A DNA stretch of 64,000 nucleotides, taken from NCBI GenBank assembly GCA_947000775.1, contig CAMQGK010000637.1, positions 14,945,501 through 15,009,500 on the forward strand, read 5' to 3'. Positions 35,661 through 48,879 of this stretch are shown in pieces (the stretch's first letter is position 1; each line of letters starts with the position of its first letter). Source of the stretch: Pterois miles (Eukaryota; Chordata; Actinopteri; Perciformes; Scorpaenidae). A model generated the notes under the pieces. That model saw nothing but the letters and a program-made list of their open reading frames with translations, did no database searches and was not told where the DNA came from. The position numbers and the translations under genes are program-made.

Positions 35661-38060
35661 ATTTTATCGTAGCAGAAAACAACTTATTCGTGATTGATGC
35701 TATTTTGTAATTTCTGAAGTCTAAAAAATGCTGCTCGTTACCTGTTTTTTGTATTCTCCCCCCATTTACACCTTCCACTGTGACAATGTGACTGAATGCA
35801 GGGCAGCAAACTATCCTACCCCCTCCAACCTCCCCTCCGTCTGATGTCAGTGTGTAAAATGTCAACATGGTCAGATGCACTGGCTCAGTTCCCGCTAGAA
35901 TATGCCCTCGTCCTGTGTTATGGTTTGTGCCGCTGCTCCATGTGAAGTGAAACATATTAAACACACCCATGCACATGTAATGTGTTCATGTTTTTGAGTC
36001 AAATCGCGTTGTGTGTGTGTGTGTCTGGTCTTCTATCCTCTGCTACGTGCAGCCCTCTTCCTGTGCATTTAGTCTTGCTGAATTAAAGCAATCCAGATTA
36101 TAAAGCAGGTACGTGGGTGTCCTGGTCGCACAGGGCTCTAAGGTGCTGACCATGTAATTGTGGCGTCTCTGTGTTTCATGTCATTCACCTGATTCTCTCT
36201 CCCCTGATTTCCTGTTTGTCTCTACTATCTGTTCGCAAAAAAAAAGGTATAAAATCCACTAATGTCCACTAAAATCAAACCAGTCGGCAGAAAAATGTTG
36301 CCACTGGACATTTCTGCACACCACGGACACATTGAACGGTGACGTTTCTGCAATAAAAATACACTTCAGAAATCTGTTTCATATCAGCCTCGTATCACAC
36401 TTGCAGAAACGTAAAGCCACGTGGTTAACGCTGTGAAACAACTGGTTGGCTGAGGCAACAAAACTACTAAGTTAAAGTTACGAAGATTATGGTTTGTGTT
36501 CAAACAATAATCAGGTGTAAACCAACAGAACAATGCAACACATAGTTGGGAAAACACAGCACGGTTGGGCTTAAAACTAATACGTTTGTACAATGAAAAT
36601 GAACATTGTGAACATGGGACATGGACGAGCCCATCCACCTCTCCTGGGTGGGTCTCTTTCACTATTTTTTCAAAGTGGCGCCCAGGGACATGAAACATGA
36701 CGTGAAATAATTTACTATAAATGATCAAGTTGTGCTGTATCATTAATAAGTGCATATCTTCAGATGGGACCATTTGTGCCAATAAAACAAGCATATTGTG
36801 TCCATTGCTGCCACCCATGTTAGCTTTAGGCCAATAAAACCTCTGACATGACTGTGACACATAGCAACAAGTTCATTATATTATAAGTTGAAGCACTTAC
36901 TGAAAGTCAGCTGTAGATTATGTATATTTTAATTCTGGATTTATTAAGACTATTCCAGTTTTGCTACTGTTCATTTTCTCAAATCTTTTAAGATCAATTA
37001 CTTGTAATGTAGGTTATGAATGCTGTCATGTTGAGTCCAAATGGAATTTGAATAAAAGCATCCTTTGTTTAAAAGGTATATAAGTGGTACCAACATTCAA
37101 TAATTTCAATTATCTCATCTTTTCTCAACATGATTCAAACTGAAATGTGTTTCTGTTCATCACAATGAAACAGGTCTGAAGTATTTAGGTTGAAAAGTTT
37201 TAGAAGATAAATAGTTTAGCATGTACAAGTACAAATGGTAGTAAGCATATGCTTAATCTGTGTTATGATTATGGAAAAAATTCTCCCCTGTAGAGTCTGA
37301 GAGCCCCTGATTTGAACTACATCACTTTCTTTGACCGGAAGCCAAAATGTCAACGTTCAACGTCCCCAGATTAGCTGAAACATACAACAGTAACATTTTT
37401 TTCCTGGCAACTGGGCTGCTGAAAATACATTACTTTATTCATTTAGAAGAATACAGGTGTAGCAGAAGTTATGTGCTTCATTTGGACAAATGTAGAGCTA
37501 CACATAAATAATATCTACTGAGGCATTTTTGAAGGTTCAATCAGAAAATTTGTTCTTGATAGCACCAAGACCCCAGTTGTGTCGGCGCTGGATTAGACAA
37601 GCAAACTTGGAAGAAGGTTGCTAAGGTTTTGCAGCTACAAAGTCCCCTCAGAGATAAAATCAAGTTGAGAGAGGGAAATATCGGACCTCACATTCACGTG
37701 TATTTTCAAACACTTCACCAACAGAAACTTCACCACTTCTTTTACCTTAATCTTCCTTCCCTGCGCCGACTAACAGGACCAGTAAACAAAGCTGAGATTC
37801 ACTCACACCCCTCTGCATCTACAGGGCATCGGTTGCTAGTGTATGCTTGAATTTCTGTGTGCATGAATACATATACTATGTACCCGCAGAGTGACAAACA
37901 CAAATAGATGCACGGACTGCAGTGATGGTTTTACAAAGCTCTCGTAGCACGTATAAGTACACATCTATACTGAGGAGGTGCCAATAGGTAGTAGACTGCT
38001 GGATCCTTGAGGGGTCAAGAGGGGAATATGATGTGTGTATGTGTTGGACAAACGGGAAGG
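35661..38060. other. Gene-free stretch with a dispersed repeat at about 36390-36860
   Basis: 36,390-36,860 carries GGCAACAAAACTACTAAGTT-like text related to repeats near 43.1, 51.75 and 56.9 kb. The rest is unassigned AT-rich DNA. Confidence 0.45.
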
Positions 38061-38069
38061 GGAGAGGGG

Positions 38070-38070
<1 letters not shown>

Positions 38071-38139
<69 letters not shown>
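38071..38139. repeat. (TG)n microsatellite
   Basis: About 34 uninterrupted TG units, the longest TG run in the window. Confidence 0.98.
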
Positions 38140-38140
<1 letters not shown>

Positions 38141-41060
38141 ACAACAGACAGAAGAGATCCAGCCCAGGCTCCCACACAGCTTTGTCATATCACTAGGAGA
38201 TTAGGAACACACACATGTCAAGCTAGGCAGAGCCTGCTGCAATAATGCACCTGCCAGCTCTCAAGATCTACTCAACCCCTGTTCAACCCCCTGTTCCTAC
38301 ATGCTAACACAAAGGCACACACAGATGCATCAAATTTTTAAATATTGATCCCCTCCCGAGGATATACTATGAGATCAGAGGAAAACAAATTAATTGATAA
38401 ATAGCATGAGGCAAATTCATACAAAAGAGGAACAAATCAAATACAGTGTGAGCATTAAAGTTAAAGGAAAATGTAGTTCAACACGCATACAATGAAAAAC
38501 AAAATATGGAAGACATGAAAAGGTTGGGATCTGTCCGGGGAAAGTGGATATTTTACATGAAAAACCTGACGGGAGAAGGTCGTTGTCCTTCTTCTTGACA
38601 GAGTTCCCAGAGAAAAGGAGAGAGAGGAGCGTCTCAAAGAGATTCATCTCCACCAGGATTCAAGGTCATCCAACCTAGTCATCCTAGAAGCACTTGAAAA
38701 ATATGGAGTGAAGACTGGAGATATTCTTCCCCCCAAAAAAGGGAGTGTGGAGGGAAGACTCTGACTGAAGAGAATCACTGACCTTCAAACAAGCTCTCTA
38801 TCCATATAGAGTAGGGGACGACATGCACAATCCATCAAAAATGCACATGAACTTTCCCTCTTCAAATAGTTCCCGCTTGAATAGCAGTCAATGGATCAAC
38901 TATGAATATTGCATGTAGTGAATTGCAGGGGGTTCAGATTGAATTCACCGACAAAAAAAACAAAAAACAAATCTGTGATATTAGAATATCAGATTTTGAC
39001 GTAGTCTCAAAGATTACATGTCAAATACTAACAGTGAGTGAGCAACGGATTCAAACACTTTTTGTTCACAGAGATTTGTAAAATAAAGAGCGTAAATGTG
39101 AAGAGAAGAAAAGAGGTGCCAGATATTAATAAAATAGTGTAAAAAGATTTCAGAGTCCACACTATGGTCATGAAATTGCCTTTTGCCACAGTCCCTTTTC
39201 AAGAATGGAAAGATCAGTGTTAATTTTCAGCCGCTCTTTGATTGGATGAACCTGCCTCCCTCTTACCCGACACGGCTACCACAGGTCAGTGGCTGGTGCA
39301 CTGTAGCGTGAAACAAACAAATAGAAAAAGGCACCTTGTGGCACTTGACTCTCGCCAGAATGCAGCTGACGGCAAGCCTGCCAGCGTCCTGTAATAACGA
39401 CCGGTGCCTCCTAACCAAAGAATGGAGGGAGAGAGAGAGAGAGAGAAAGGGAAGAGAGGAGGGGTGGAGGGGAGAAGGGGAAGAGAGCTGGGAATAAGGG
39501 AAAACATGGATCTAGAGCTGGAGATATGGATGCAGGACGGAGAGAGAGGTGGAGGAAATGATCAGGAAAGAAAGGTAGCATGTTAGTGCTCTGAAATCCA
39601 GGAAAAGGTGACACCTGAGCAAAACCAGCTGCAGTGAAAAATTGATTTAATATCGAACAGCAAAAGTCTGCGATAGTTTTTTTTGAGAAACATGAATGAC
39701 GAATTGTGTGAGAAAAATCCAAATCAGATGGTCTGATAATTTAATGCAGTAATATTGAGTTAAGGGTTTGATCACACTGAATGCTTTCAAACGGCAGACA
39801 GGTATTTTTAAGTAAGATTTCCGTCAAGACAAAGCAATAATATGTTTTGTGTTTATTTTTTCTATCTACTGACGGTGCATAACCACTGCATCACTGGGGC
39901 GCCACGAGTGTGTTGGCTTTCCTACAGGGGAAACTTTATAACTTTGGTTAAATCCTGGCAGAAAATAAAATTCAAATCATCGACTGTCGTGGTGTTTTTT
40001 CTTACTGTAAGGCCCCTGAACAGCGTGACTGCCATAGAGAGACAAAGTCCCCACCCGTCCGGTGGACCACCATGGAACCTTATTTTGGAAAAAAATACGA
40101 ATGCTTGTCAACGGCAAGACAAATATTTTTTTTTTTTATCCTGTTTCAATTGCTCTATGAATCACACGTTTATGAATTTAAAAGATAACTTTGCAAGTTG
40201 CAGTTTCTTGTAAAACTACTGAAGAATAAAATAGGTAATTAGAAAGACTGCACACCTAAAAATCACATAAGTGATGTCTCTCTTGATGCTACAGTGATTG
40301 TGTTTTTTACACTTGGTCAGTCCATTAGACTGTTGTCAGGCTATTAAACAGGCATTATCAGTCACTTTAAGCCCCATAGATGTGGGTCAATAGGGCCTTA
40401 CAACACCCACCAGGAGGTAATATCATCTATTCACAATGTGTAGCATAAAGAGCGGGAAAGTCTACTGAGGGTAGGAGTGGTGGTGGTGGTGAATGGGTCA
40501 AACAAACAGGACTTTCACATTGCATCCCGTGTGAAACCAACAATGTGTATTTGTCATAGTTATTTTAACCAAAACCATGCCCGGGACGCCATTAGTCTAG
40601 AACCCTGACAGTACTTGCCTTACTGTTACATACTGAGTACCGTCAAGTTTTCAAAATTTTGGCATCAACTTGGTACCAAAGTATTTGTTCTCATGACATC
40701 CCTAAACAAAAACATGACTGTGACAGTAGATTCACCTATGACATGACGACTATCAGTCGTCCCACAATGCTATAACAGTGTGATGCTAAATCAGCATTTT
40801 TAATCAAATAAAACTTGCTGAAGATGAGCATGAAATAAGACAAACCTTTACCAAATCCTGAAAATAATCTAAACACAATTGTGTCTTAAGACGGCCTTCT
40901 CTAATAGTCCATACAAAATGGAGAAGACATAAACTATAGCTGGATGGGACAAGGTATAGAGGGTGGGAGGAGAGGGGAGCTGACGGCTGAGAGGGGAATA
41001 TAGAGGAGGAGAGGCAGGCCGATCATCCTGTGATAAGACGAGGAAAATAAGCCTGATTAT
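38140..41060. other. Gene-free stretch; GA-rich tract at 39427-39560
   Basis: Nothing coding was recognised. A (GA)n core at 39427-39447 is followed by purine-rich DNA. Fragments near 39,860-40,110 and 40,480-40,700 look like dispersed repeats. Confidence 0.45.
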
Positions 41061-41139
41061 CACAGAGGCCGGGAGCATTAGACAGACAGTTGGAAGTCAT
41101 CTCAAAACTCAGGAGGGAAGAGACAAGACAAGAGGTCAC

Positions 41140-41500
41140 AATTATGCCCCGCTAGCTGCACCCCCTCCTCCTCATGAAGTCCTCTAATATATTCGGTTAG
41201 TTCCTGTATGGCGCGGAGGGGAAATTCTAATTAAAGGGTGGGGGGAATTTTGACACATGTGAGGCAGAGATCAATATTTAGCACCATAATCAGCCATTCC
41301 TGATGGCTCGACGGTGTCACCGCGAGCAGGCTGCAGCTCTCCATTAGAGCGCCTTTCTGAAGGAGCAGACGGGCAGGCGAGCCGGCAGCCAGCCAAGCAG
41401 GCAGCCAGGCTGCGGAGAAACTCCCAGCCATCATGAATCAAAGCAAGTGATGCCTCTCGCGCTCCATTTTGCTTTGCTTTTTATCTTCATTCATCCTCTT
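41140..41500. promoter_or_regulatory. Possible conserved non-coding element
   Basis: Contains GGGGAAATTCTAATTAAAGG and CATTAGAGCGCCTTTCTGAA in otherwise unique DNA. It has the composition of a vertebrate enhancer. Judged by eye only. Confidence 0.25.
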
Positions 41501-41786
41501 AAAGGAGAAAAGTGAACTCTGTCAGACCGGTTTGTGATGGGGGTGCAGGGGAAGTGGAAAAGAAAGGAAGAAAAATGCCAGAGAAGGGATACGCTAGATC
41601 AGGAAGAAGTGCAGCTGTCAGGACTTTAGACTGCGAGATGATTGGAAGGTACACAGATGGTCCCGTCTATGCAGCCATTTCTCTTTTTACTTTGACAAAT
41701 ATTTCATTTTAATTTCCAGTGGTGGCAGAAGAAGTATTTGAATATTTTAGCAATATTATACATAATATCAAAATAATATAAATACA

Positions 41787-41914
41787 GCACTTGATAATAA
41801 TTCTTTGTTTATGTAGTTTTGCTACATATTAATATCATATATATTATTATTAATATATAATATTAAAATATGAATTAAGCAAAACTACATAAACAAGAAT
41901 TATTAGCAAAGTGC
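41787..41914. repeat. Long AT-rich foldback
   Basis: Arms 41787-41823 and 41878-41914. The inner 27-28 bases (ending GTTTATGTAGTTTTGCT on the left) pair perfectly apart from one bulged base, and the outer parts are looser. The 54-base spacer is itself AT-palindromic. It probably is a small foldback element. Confidence 0.75.
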
Positions 41915-42359
41915 ACCTATAAAAATCTGAAGTAATAAGTACTCAAAAAAGAAATATGGCCCCTGTGAGTGCATTTTACTGTTGTAGCTGGTGGAGATGG
42001 AGCTCATTTGAACTTTTTTAGTAGTTTAATGTACAACTGTGTTATAATCGCGATTATGCTGGTCAATACTGAGATAATGACTATTTAACATGATTACACT
42101 GACTGACTGACTGTCACTGACTCTCAAAACCTCATGCATTGAGAATGGAAATTTTGTAGTCTGCATTTTAAAAGGTAAATGCATCAATCTGGGGGTGCTC
42201 TAGTAAACAATTTAATCATAAAGGCATTGCTTGTATAGATATGAATGGTGATGACACACTCACAAAGCATGGTAAACGAGATGGAGTGCTTGTTTCAAGA
42301 TGGATCAAGTGGGTTGCCGAGATCGCCGCAGACCCAAACTGAGGACAGTTTGCCCCGGT

Positions 42360-42500
42360 TGACACAAAACTGTAGTTCATCAAATGGCCGCTTGAGGCTG
42401 GCTTCAAAAGCGAGTCGATCCCCTTCGACCCCCAATGTTAAAGTTCCCCACTTTGAACATGTTTACAGCCGGGTCCAAACAAAGAGGGCATCCTCCCACT
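42360..42500 (+). repeat. Dispersed repeat fragment (GGCCGCTTGAGGCTGGC)
   Basis: GGCCGCTTGAGGCTGGCTTC, GCGAGTCGATCCCCTTCGAC and ATGTTTACAGCC are recurrent fish repeat text. They explain the 136-residue open frame that crosses here, which is not a gene. Confidence 0.55.
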
Positions 42501-44200
42501 CCGAAACGGCCGTTCCTGACTGCAGAGTGGGGAGAAAGTTCACTGCCGTAAAGGAAAGGGTTTTCGCTGGATTTATAACACAAGACAAAATGAGAAAGTT
42601 ACTGCGAAACAGAACGCAACACAAAAAACACTCTATGTTGATTATCTTGCTTTAATAATCATTTGAAGCCAAAATCGTAACTGAAATTTGATTAACTGCA
42701 CAGCACTACATCCTATCTGATAAACTCATTACATGCATTGTGTGTAAAATCTTAATCTGTACTAACCTGTCAAAAAATAAACTGTAGTGGAGTTTAAGTA
42801 TAAAGCAGCATGAAATGGAAACACTTGAGTAAAGCACAACTACCTCAGATTTGTGTTTTTAAGTGCAGCACTTGAGTAAATGTACTTTGTTAGATTCCAA
42901 CACTGACTTCAAATAAATCATTTTCAGTGAACCACAATTACTGTATTAATCAATCGATTCTCATACATACAACGGCCTGTATGATATTAAAATGAAATTA
43001 TTCCTCATTTTCCGTGTGTTTTCCAGAATGTCCAGTTTCCACTCGTTACATGCATACAATCTTTTCAAAATAAACTTTCAAAATACGCATTCAGGGGCGG
43101 AGACAACGTGGTTAGGTTTAGGCAACAAAACAACTCAGTTATGTTGAGGAAAAGATTGCAGTTTGGGTTGAAATAACTACGGAAGTGGCGTAACTGAAGT
43201 ACGAAAATAAAGCCACATATGTTGACTTCTGGTTTCACGGGTACGAACCCCAACTTCCGGGCTCCGTTTGCGGCGTTTGCCACACTTTTTACTTCCTGGT
43301 TCACAATTTTGTGGATTAAATACAAATTCATTTCATTGGATGCGTACGAGTTACAGTGCATCACATTTCGTAGGTAGAGCTACGAACGGTGAATGAGAAC
43401 AGGCTGAACTAAATTTCCTAACAGATACATGCACACATTCTCGTAGGCACAGAGGACGTTTGCGGCGCGTGAACACGGCTGCTCAGCTGACACGGATAGT
43501 GACCACTGACTCAGTATCAGGAACATGTGTTGTTTCCTGAAGGCAAGGAGAGAGGGCGAGGGGCAACGGTGGGGGCATGTGGAGGTGTATGTGTGGGTGG
43601 GTGGGGGGGGGGGGTGTTGGGTGGGGTGGGGGGGGGGGGCAGTCCAGCCCAGGGTGTCCCCTGTCTCCATGTGTCAGCCCATCTCCTTGTTCTTGCATGT
43701 CACTGACACACGTGGGTACTTACCAACCCAAGTTGCTCCAATTAATGGCTGTCCCACTGCGCTGTCCGTTGCGCGGTGTGCTAGCCGGGGTGACAAGATA
43801 TGGTCTGGGATCTGTCTCTCCAGTGACATAAGGAAGGAATTTTAAGAGGGAAAAGTGATGCAAACACACAGCGTCTCACGCTGCGCCCAGATAGGTAGAT
43901 AACAAAGACTCTGTAAATGAGTGGCAGCGAGGAAGGCATTGAGGATTCTCTAATTACTCGCTGCAATCTATCTAAGTCACTGGCCTTCTAATTTGATTTA
44001 TCAGAATGCATGAAATCCCCTGGAATAATGCCCTTATTAGAAGGACAGAACTGACGGGGGGACAAGAGGTCTGCCGAGAGGAGGAGGGGAGCGCAGATTT
44101 AAGCATCAATTACAGTCAAAAGGAGAATTAATAGTTATTAATCCACAAACATAGCCATCGTTCTCTCTGCCACTTGGAGACAATCCTCTTCACACTCATC
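42501..44200. other. Gene-free stretch; repeat at 43080-43370, G-run at 43590-43640, possible conserved element at 43940-44150
   Basis: 43,080-43,370 has TTTAGGCAACAAAACAACTC-type dispersed repeat. 43,940-44,150 is unique-looking with GATTCTCTAATTACTCGC and GAGAATTAATAGTTATTAAT, a candidate enhancer. No exon was recognised. Confidence 0.35.
43590..43640. repeat. G-rich low-complexity tract
   Basis: Runs of 12, 4 and 13 G separated by T and TGTTGG, with shorter GGG runs upstream. Confidence 0.9.
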
Positions 44201-44203
44201 CTA

Positions 44204-44204
<1 letters not shown>

Positions 44205-44239
<35 letters not shown>

Positions 44240-44243
44240 ACAC
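44205..44243. repeat. (CA)n microsatellite
   Basis: CA units with one CATA interruption, next to the inverted 1-kb repeat. Confidence 0.97.
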
Positions 44244-44305
44244 TTCCCTGGTGTGCACATACCAGCATAAATAACAAATATTAGGTGTGAGGAAAAAAAA
44301 AGTAG

Positions 44306-45378
44306 ATTCACCTATGCATCATGATTTGTTTTTTACAAATTTGGAACTGATTTCTTTAACGCCAGAATTGATATATTTGATTCATTTGAGTCTATGTGGA
44401 GATAAAAGAAAGTTACTGCTTTTATTGTTGTAGTCTGAGTAACGTGACGTCATATCTGATCTGTGTCTGTCAAAAAAACGAACCGTAGCCAGCCGCGGTG
44501 AGCCGAATGACAAAGCAGAAAGCGGCGGAGGGTCGGCGTGGATACGACCTGCTCCCTCGCATGTTAAATCCACAGTGGTAAACACGCCACATACAGTTAA
44601 GTATGGAAACGCTTTATGTTTCACACATTACAGGAAAAGCAGAGCTAGACATCGGGGCTAAAGCTGCATGCTAACTCTGTCATGGACAGGAAATGTTATC
44701 GTATTGTGATACCATGCAGTCAAGCCAGCAGTTACTTTCATCTCTGTGGTCAAATCAGCCAAACTGTAGAGCACCCATATCGTTAGCTTCACAGCATAAC
44801 TTCCTAAGTCCTATTTTAAGGTATAAGACTTAGGTAATTATGCTATAAGGTTACCGATAAACTGAAGTTTATGTTAAATGCATTCAAACGGCCCCAATGG
44901 AGGTGACCATGGATGTATAAAGAGAACGGCGCTGACAATAGAGCTAGAGACGGACTTGGAGAAGTTAGTGGAAGTATACATGTGTGACTACGTCCGGTTT
45001 TCAAAATAATGTGCAAAACAGTGCTGCATATGCAAAATACAAATATGGAAATAAGATTGATTGAATTACATTAACCTGAAGTATAAAACATTAAGAAATA
45101 ATGCCTGACAATGACTGATATATTTGACGTCAGGACATGTCTGACTACATACATGCTGAAATCAAACTTCATGTATTCATTTAGACATTTTCCAAAGTAA
45201 AAGTCTCTAGAAGTGTAAGATTACACTTTCCCCATGGTCTAGTGTTAAAAAAACTTAACAAAAATGGCAATAAATCTTAATATCAAATCGCAATACTTAA
45301 TAACTGCAACACAGATCGGCACCCAAGTATCATAATAGTCATGGATTGGGAGGTAGGTGCGTCATCCCAGCCCTAATA
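44306..45378 (+). mobile_element. 1-kb dispersed repeat, copy 1 (forward)
   Basis: Starts near ATTCACCTATGCATC and ends CATCCCAGCCCTAATA. It shares ordered blocks with the reverse complement of 61,411-62,352: GTAACGTGACGTCATATCTG, AGCAGAGCTAGACATCGGGG, CTGTCATGGACAGGAAATGT, GAAATAAGATTGATTG and CACCCAAGTATCATAATAG. The CCCAGCCCTA end suggests a hAT-like non-autonomous element. No protein frame. Confidence 0.75.
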
Positions 45379-46491
45379 AATACACATGCATGCCTACAAA
45401 CACACAGATGCAAACAACCACATGCATACTGTATATTCATGAGACAAAATCCAGAAACAGACTGCAGAACTGAGTGAAAATGAGCATCTAAATAAAAATA
45501 AAAAATCTTGTATAAAAGCAGGACGACCGTAACAAGATGCCATAAATATCCATCTTCGTATCATTTTGCTCACCGGTAGATCTAAGGTCTTTAACTCTTT
45601 AACTAAATTCTTGACTGACAAATTCAATTGCTGTCAGTCTTCCGGGGCCCTCAATGTAATATGTGCATTTTGATTCAATTTGCCCTGCAAATACATACAT
45701 ATACATATTGTTTATCTGGTTATGGCCGTACAAAAATCAATACTTATATCTGTGCTTTGTCATTCCTAAGTGCATCATGAAATAGCAACATATCCCTCTA
45801 ATTGAATCCAACAAAACCGCGTAGGTTGTTAATTTTGTGCTATTAAGCTTTTGCAACATTTACAATGTCTTCTTTTTGGCCCGTTGATGACTCTTGTTTG
45901 TCCTCTTGTATGGGAAAAGAACATTTAATATATCTAAAAATTGAATTGAGAAAGGTCAATCTGTAAACAAATAACAATAAATCAAAGATGGAGCTAACCT
46001 GTATCAGGAATTCAAAGTACACGGGAGCAGTTCTCATAAGCTCATACCATTAGAAACAGAGAAATACCGCAATACTATGTGGAGGATTTTGTAATTGCAC
46101 ATTATCGTAATTATTCAGATCATCCTAATTAATTCATGTGTTACAGCACTTTAAAAAAAAAAAAACACACGGTCATATCACATGCACGAGAATATCAACA
46201 AAAGGACAGCTTGTCATGTTAAATAATTTAAAGATCAGTGAAGGCGGCGGTGCTGCATTACAGTAGGTGACACTCTGGTCTGAGTTTTATGTTAAATCCT
46301 GTGGTTTGTGTTAAAGGGTTGCTGAGTGGCTGAAAGGAGAATGCCAGTGTGCTGTTGCCTTACTGTCAGTCACACAGAGGCAGTATTTAGACAGGGAGCT
46401 GAGAGGTCTGCTCTGCTGCCAGCTCCTGCCTTTTAAACAGCCCTTTCCTCAGAGAGACAGCTTAGCACTGAGTGCCAGTCAACCTCGCCTG
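45379..46491. other. Gene-free stretch
   Basis: AT-rich DNA without recognised exon, repeat or RNA gene. A poly-A run of about 12 lies near 46,153. Confidence 0.5.
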
Positions 46492-46508
46492 CCCCCCCCC
46501 CCCCCCCC

Positions 46509-46545
<37 letters not shown>
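46492..46545. repeat. (C)n(CA)n compound microsatellite
   Basis: Seventeen C followed by about 17 CA units. Confidence 0.97.
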
Positions 46546-46547
<2 letters not shown>

Positions 46548-48085
46548 TGATAGCCTCTGTGCTAAAGAACAATTTGGCAGAAGGGGAGAAACGATCGTGT
46601 ACGGTCCGACCCAAAGGTACATTGTAATGGGTCTGTCCCCCCTGTTTCAACAAAGTGGAGCGAGAGGCGTCTGGACAGCAGATTCATCAGCATTACTTGA
46701 ATGGAGGAACAAGCTCATACAGCATTACGTGGCTGACAGGGAAGATGAATCTAGGCAACTCAGCGCATCGGGGATCCTCATAGACCTTCAGTCACGGCCC
46801 GTGGTAAAGACTGAAGGATGGGAGAGAGGTTGCGGAGATAACACATCACGCCCCGTCTGCATCCCCATATTATGATGCTGTCCTGTAGAGTGTCTGGGAC
46901 AATACTGTGCAGGCTGCCAGAGTGCCGTTGACATCATTGACAAACCTCTATGGTGTCAGGCAGTCACTCACACTTCTAGTGGGTGTCTGTCATCATGCTC
47001 AGATGGTCAGGCACTGACACCTTTTCACGTGAATGAAGATTCTCCAGCGACTGACGAAAAAATAGTGGATGGCCTTTAAGGGGGGGGAGGACACAGCAAA
47101 GAATAGCACCATCTCAAAAGGAGAGACTTATAATTTGCAATAATGGCACACCAGTAGCTCTCGGAGAGAAAATTACAGGAAAAAGCCGATCTGAAATATC
47201 CTTTTAACTGGCAGAAACACATCCATTGTAGACAGAAGTCTTGTTTACTTGGTAAAATGGCATCAATTAGGAGCGGATGGCAAAATTAGCATATTCTCTT
47301 AATGGACTGGCCTTTCTTGTGCGGCGCTCTCACACTGATTGTATGGAAGGGACATGTTAAGGGAGACTGAGAAAAGGTCAGGTGTCTGCACCATTCAGGT
47401 GATCATATTTTTCACCAAACAGTTGTGCATTCTCCATGGCTATTGTCATGTTATACTGCAGCCGAGAGCAACATTCCTTGTGCGCTATGCGGGAGAAATC
47501 TTTGCTTTTAAATCGGAAAACAAGTCACTCATTTTGACACTTCCAGGATTCCGGACACGAAGCCTTTGAAAATATCTGCTGTGTTTAAAATATTTTACAT
47601 TTTGTTTAAAAAAATAATTTCATCACAATATACTGCACATCTAATTATAAAAGCACCAAAAAATAAACTGCAGCTGCTTTAGAAAAATCATTAATTCCAG
47701 TGAAAATGCTATTAAAAACATACATCCCAACAATATATATATGTAAGCTATGTGGCCAGAGACTTGCTCATCTAAAGTTAAAAACAATGTGTGTTTTCTT
47801 TCCCGACACTGTTGGGATTTTAGTCTTTAAATCTGAGAGGAAAAAACAGCCAGAAATTAGAGGCATTAACAGGCAATTTAAAGTAGTGTTCAATATCCTG
47901 TTCCTACGCTGTGCTAATCAATTTGAATGATTTGCCAGTTTATTCCCATTATTAACAGCCCCCCATCACTTTGGAGGCTAATTAATTCTAAAAATGATAT
48001 TTCACCATCAATGCGGCAGTACGTATCTCAAGCAGCACTCAGCTCCTCCCAGCCAGACCAAAGCTGCAGACTGCAAATTCTCTCC
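46546..48085. other. Gene-free stretch; possible conserved element at about 47170-47560
   Basis: About 47,170-47,560 is unique with TGGCATCAATTAGGAGCGGA and CATATTCTCTTAATGGACTG. No open frame has recognisable content. Confidence 0.3.
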
Positions 48086-48118
48086 CCTCCTCCTCCTCCT
48101 CCTCCTCCTCCTCCTCCC
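48086..48118. repeat. (TCC)n microsatellite
   Basis: About ten TCC triplets. Its translations give artefactual poly-Pro, poly-Leu and poly-Glu frames. Confidence 0.97.
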
Positions 48119-48879
48119 CTCTTCCCTTGTGCCTCTGCTCCCACCACCCCAAATTGACTGGTCTTGCACAGTTGCAGCTGAACAAGAAAGGAATTGCTAG
48201 TGTCAAGACACAGTTTACAAATATGACATCTCCTCTGCCATGGCTGGAAATATGAAATATTGATTTATGTGCAGTAAAAGGTCTTATAAAAATGATCACA
48301 TACACATGAGGGATTAATGCGCAGAAGATCAATAGAAATTTCATTCTTGACACTGGACTGTCACCTATGGTGAAATGCTAAAATAAAGAAATCAATATTA
48401 TCTATGAAATGTCAAATTTATTATAATTATGTGGATGAAAGCTGGCCAAGTGGCTCCCAGGGGGCTGAGAGGGATAGGGTACCGCTCTCAAGCATCCCTC
48501 ATGTCCCCCTTTCTCATGCTGCCAATTTTGAGAGCAATATTGGTGTAAAGGGTTTCCACCCGTTATGTATGGCCTTGTTGTAACAAATTCCTCCTGGAAT
48601 ATTTAACTGTGGAGCGACTGACGACGGACAGAGCTGCAGTTCATAGCCTGCAGGTTGCGTAGTTAACAGCTGTTAGCTTTGGCACATGTTGTATGACTCT
48701 GCCCTCTCGATTGAAACCTATTTGGCAGCTGCCGCCGACACGGACGAGTCACAGGCCACTAAAGTACGACATCTCAGCGTGCATCCTGGTTCAAAGATGA
48801 CAGGTCCAGTCAGCTACGTATTGATCTTGAGGTTTGAATGTAGCGAGTAATCATGTAGATTTGTTTTGCTTTGGACATG

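Noticed and set aside
36384..36860. 158-residue minus-strand open frame
   Set aside because: Lies in a dispersed repeat related to those at 43.1 and 56.9 kb; similar partial frames recur there by shared descent of non-coding repeat.
38007..38245. Cys-Val and His-Thr repeat proteins over the CA/TG tracts
   Set aside because: Translations of microsatellites; the same artefact occurs at 5.4, 8.7, 46.5 and 55.7 kb.
42245..42655. 136-residue plus-strand open frame
   Set aside because: Crosses a dispersed repeat fragment at 42,360-42,500; no domain, no splice context.
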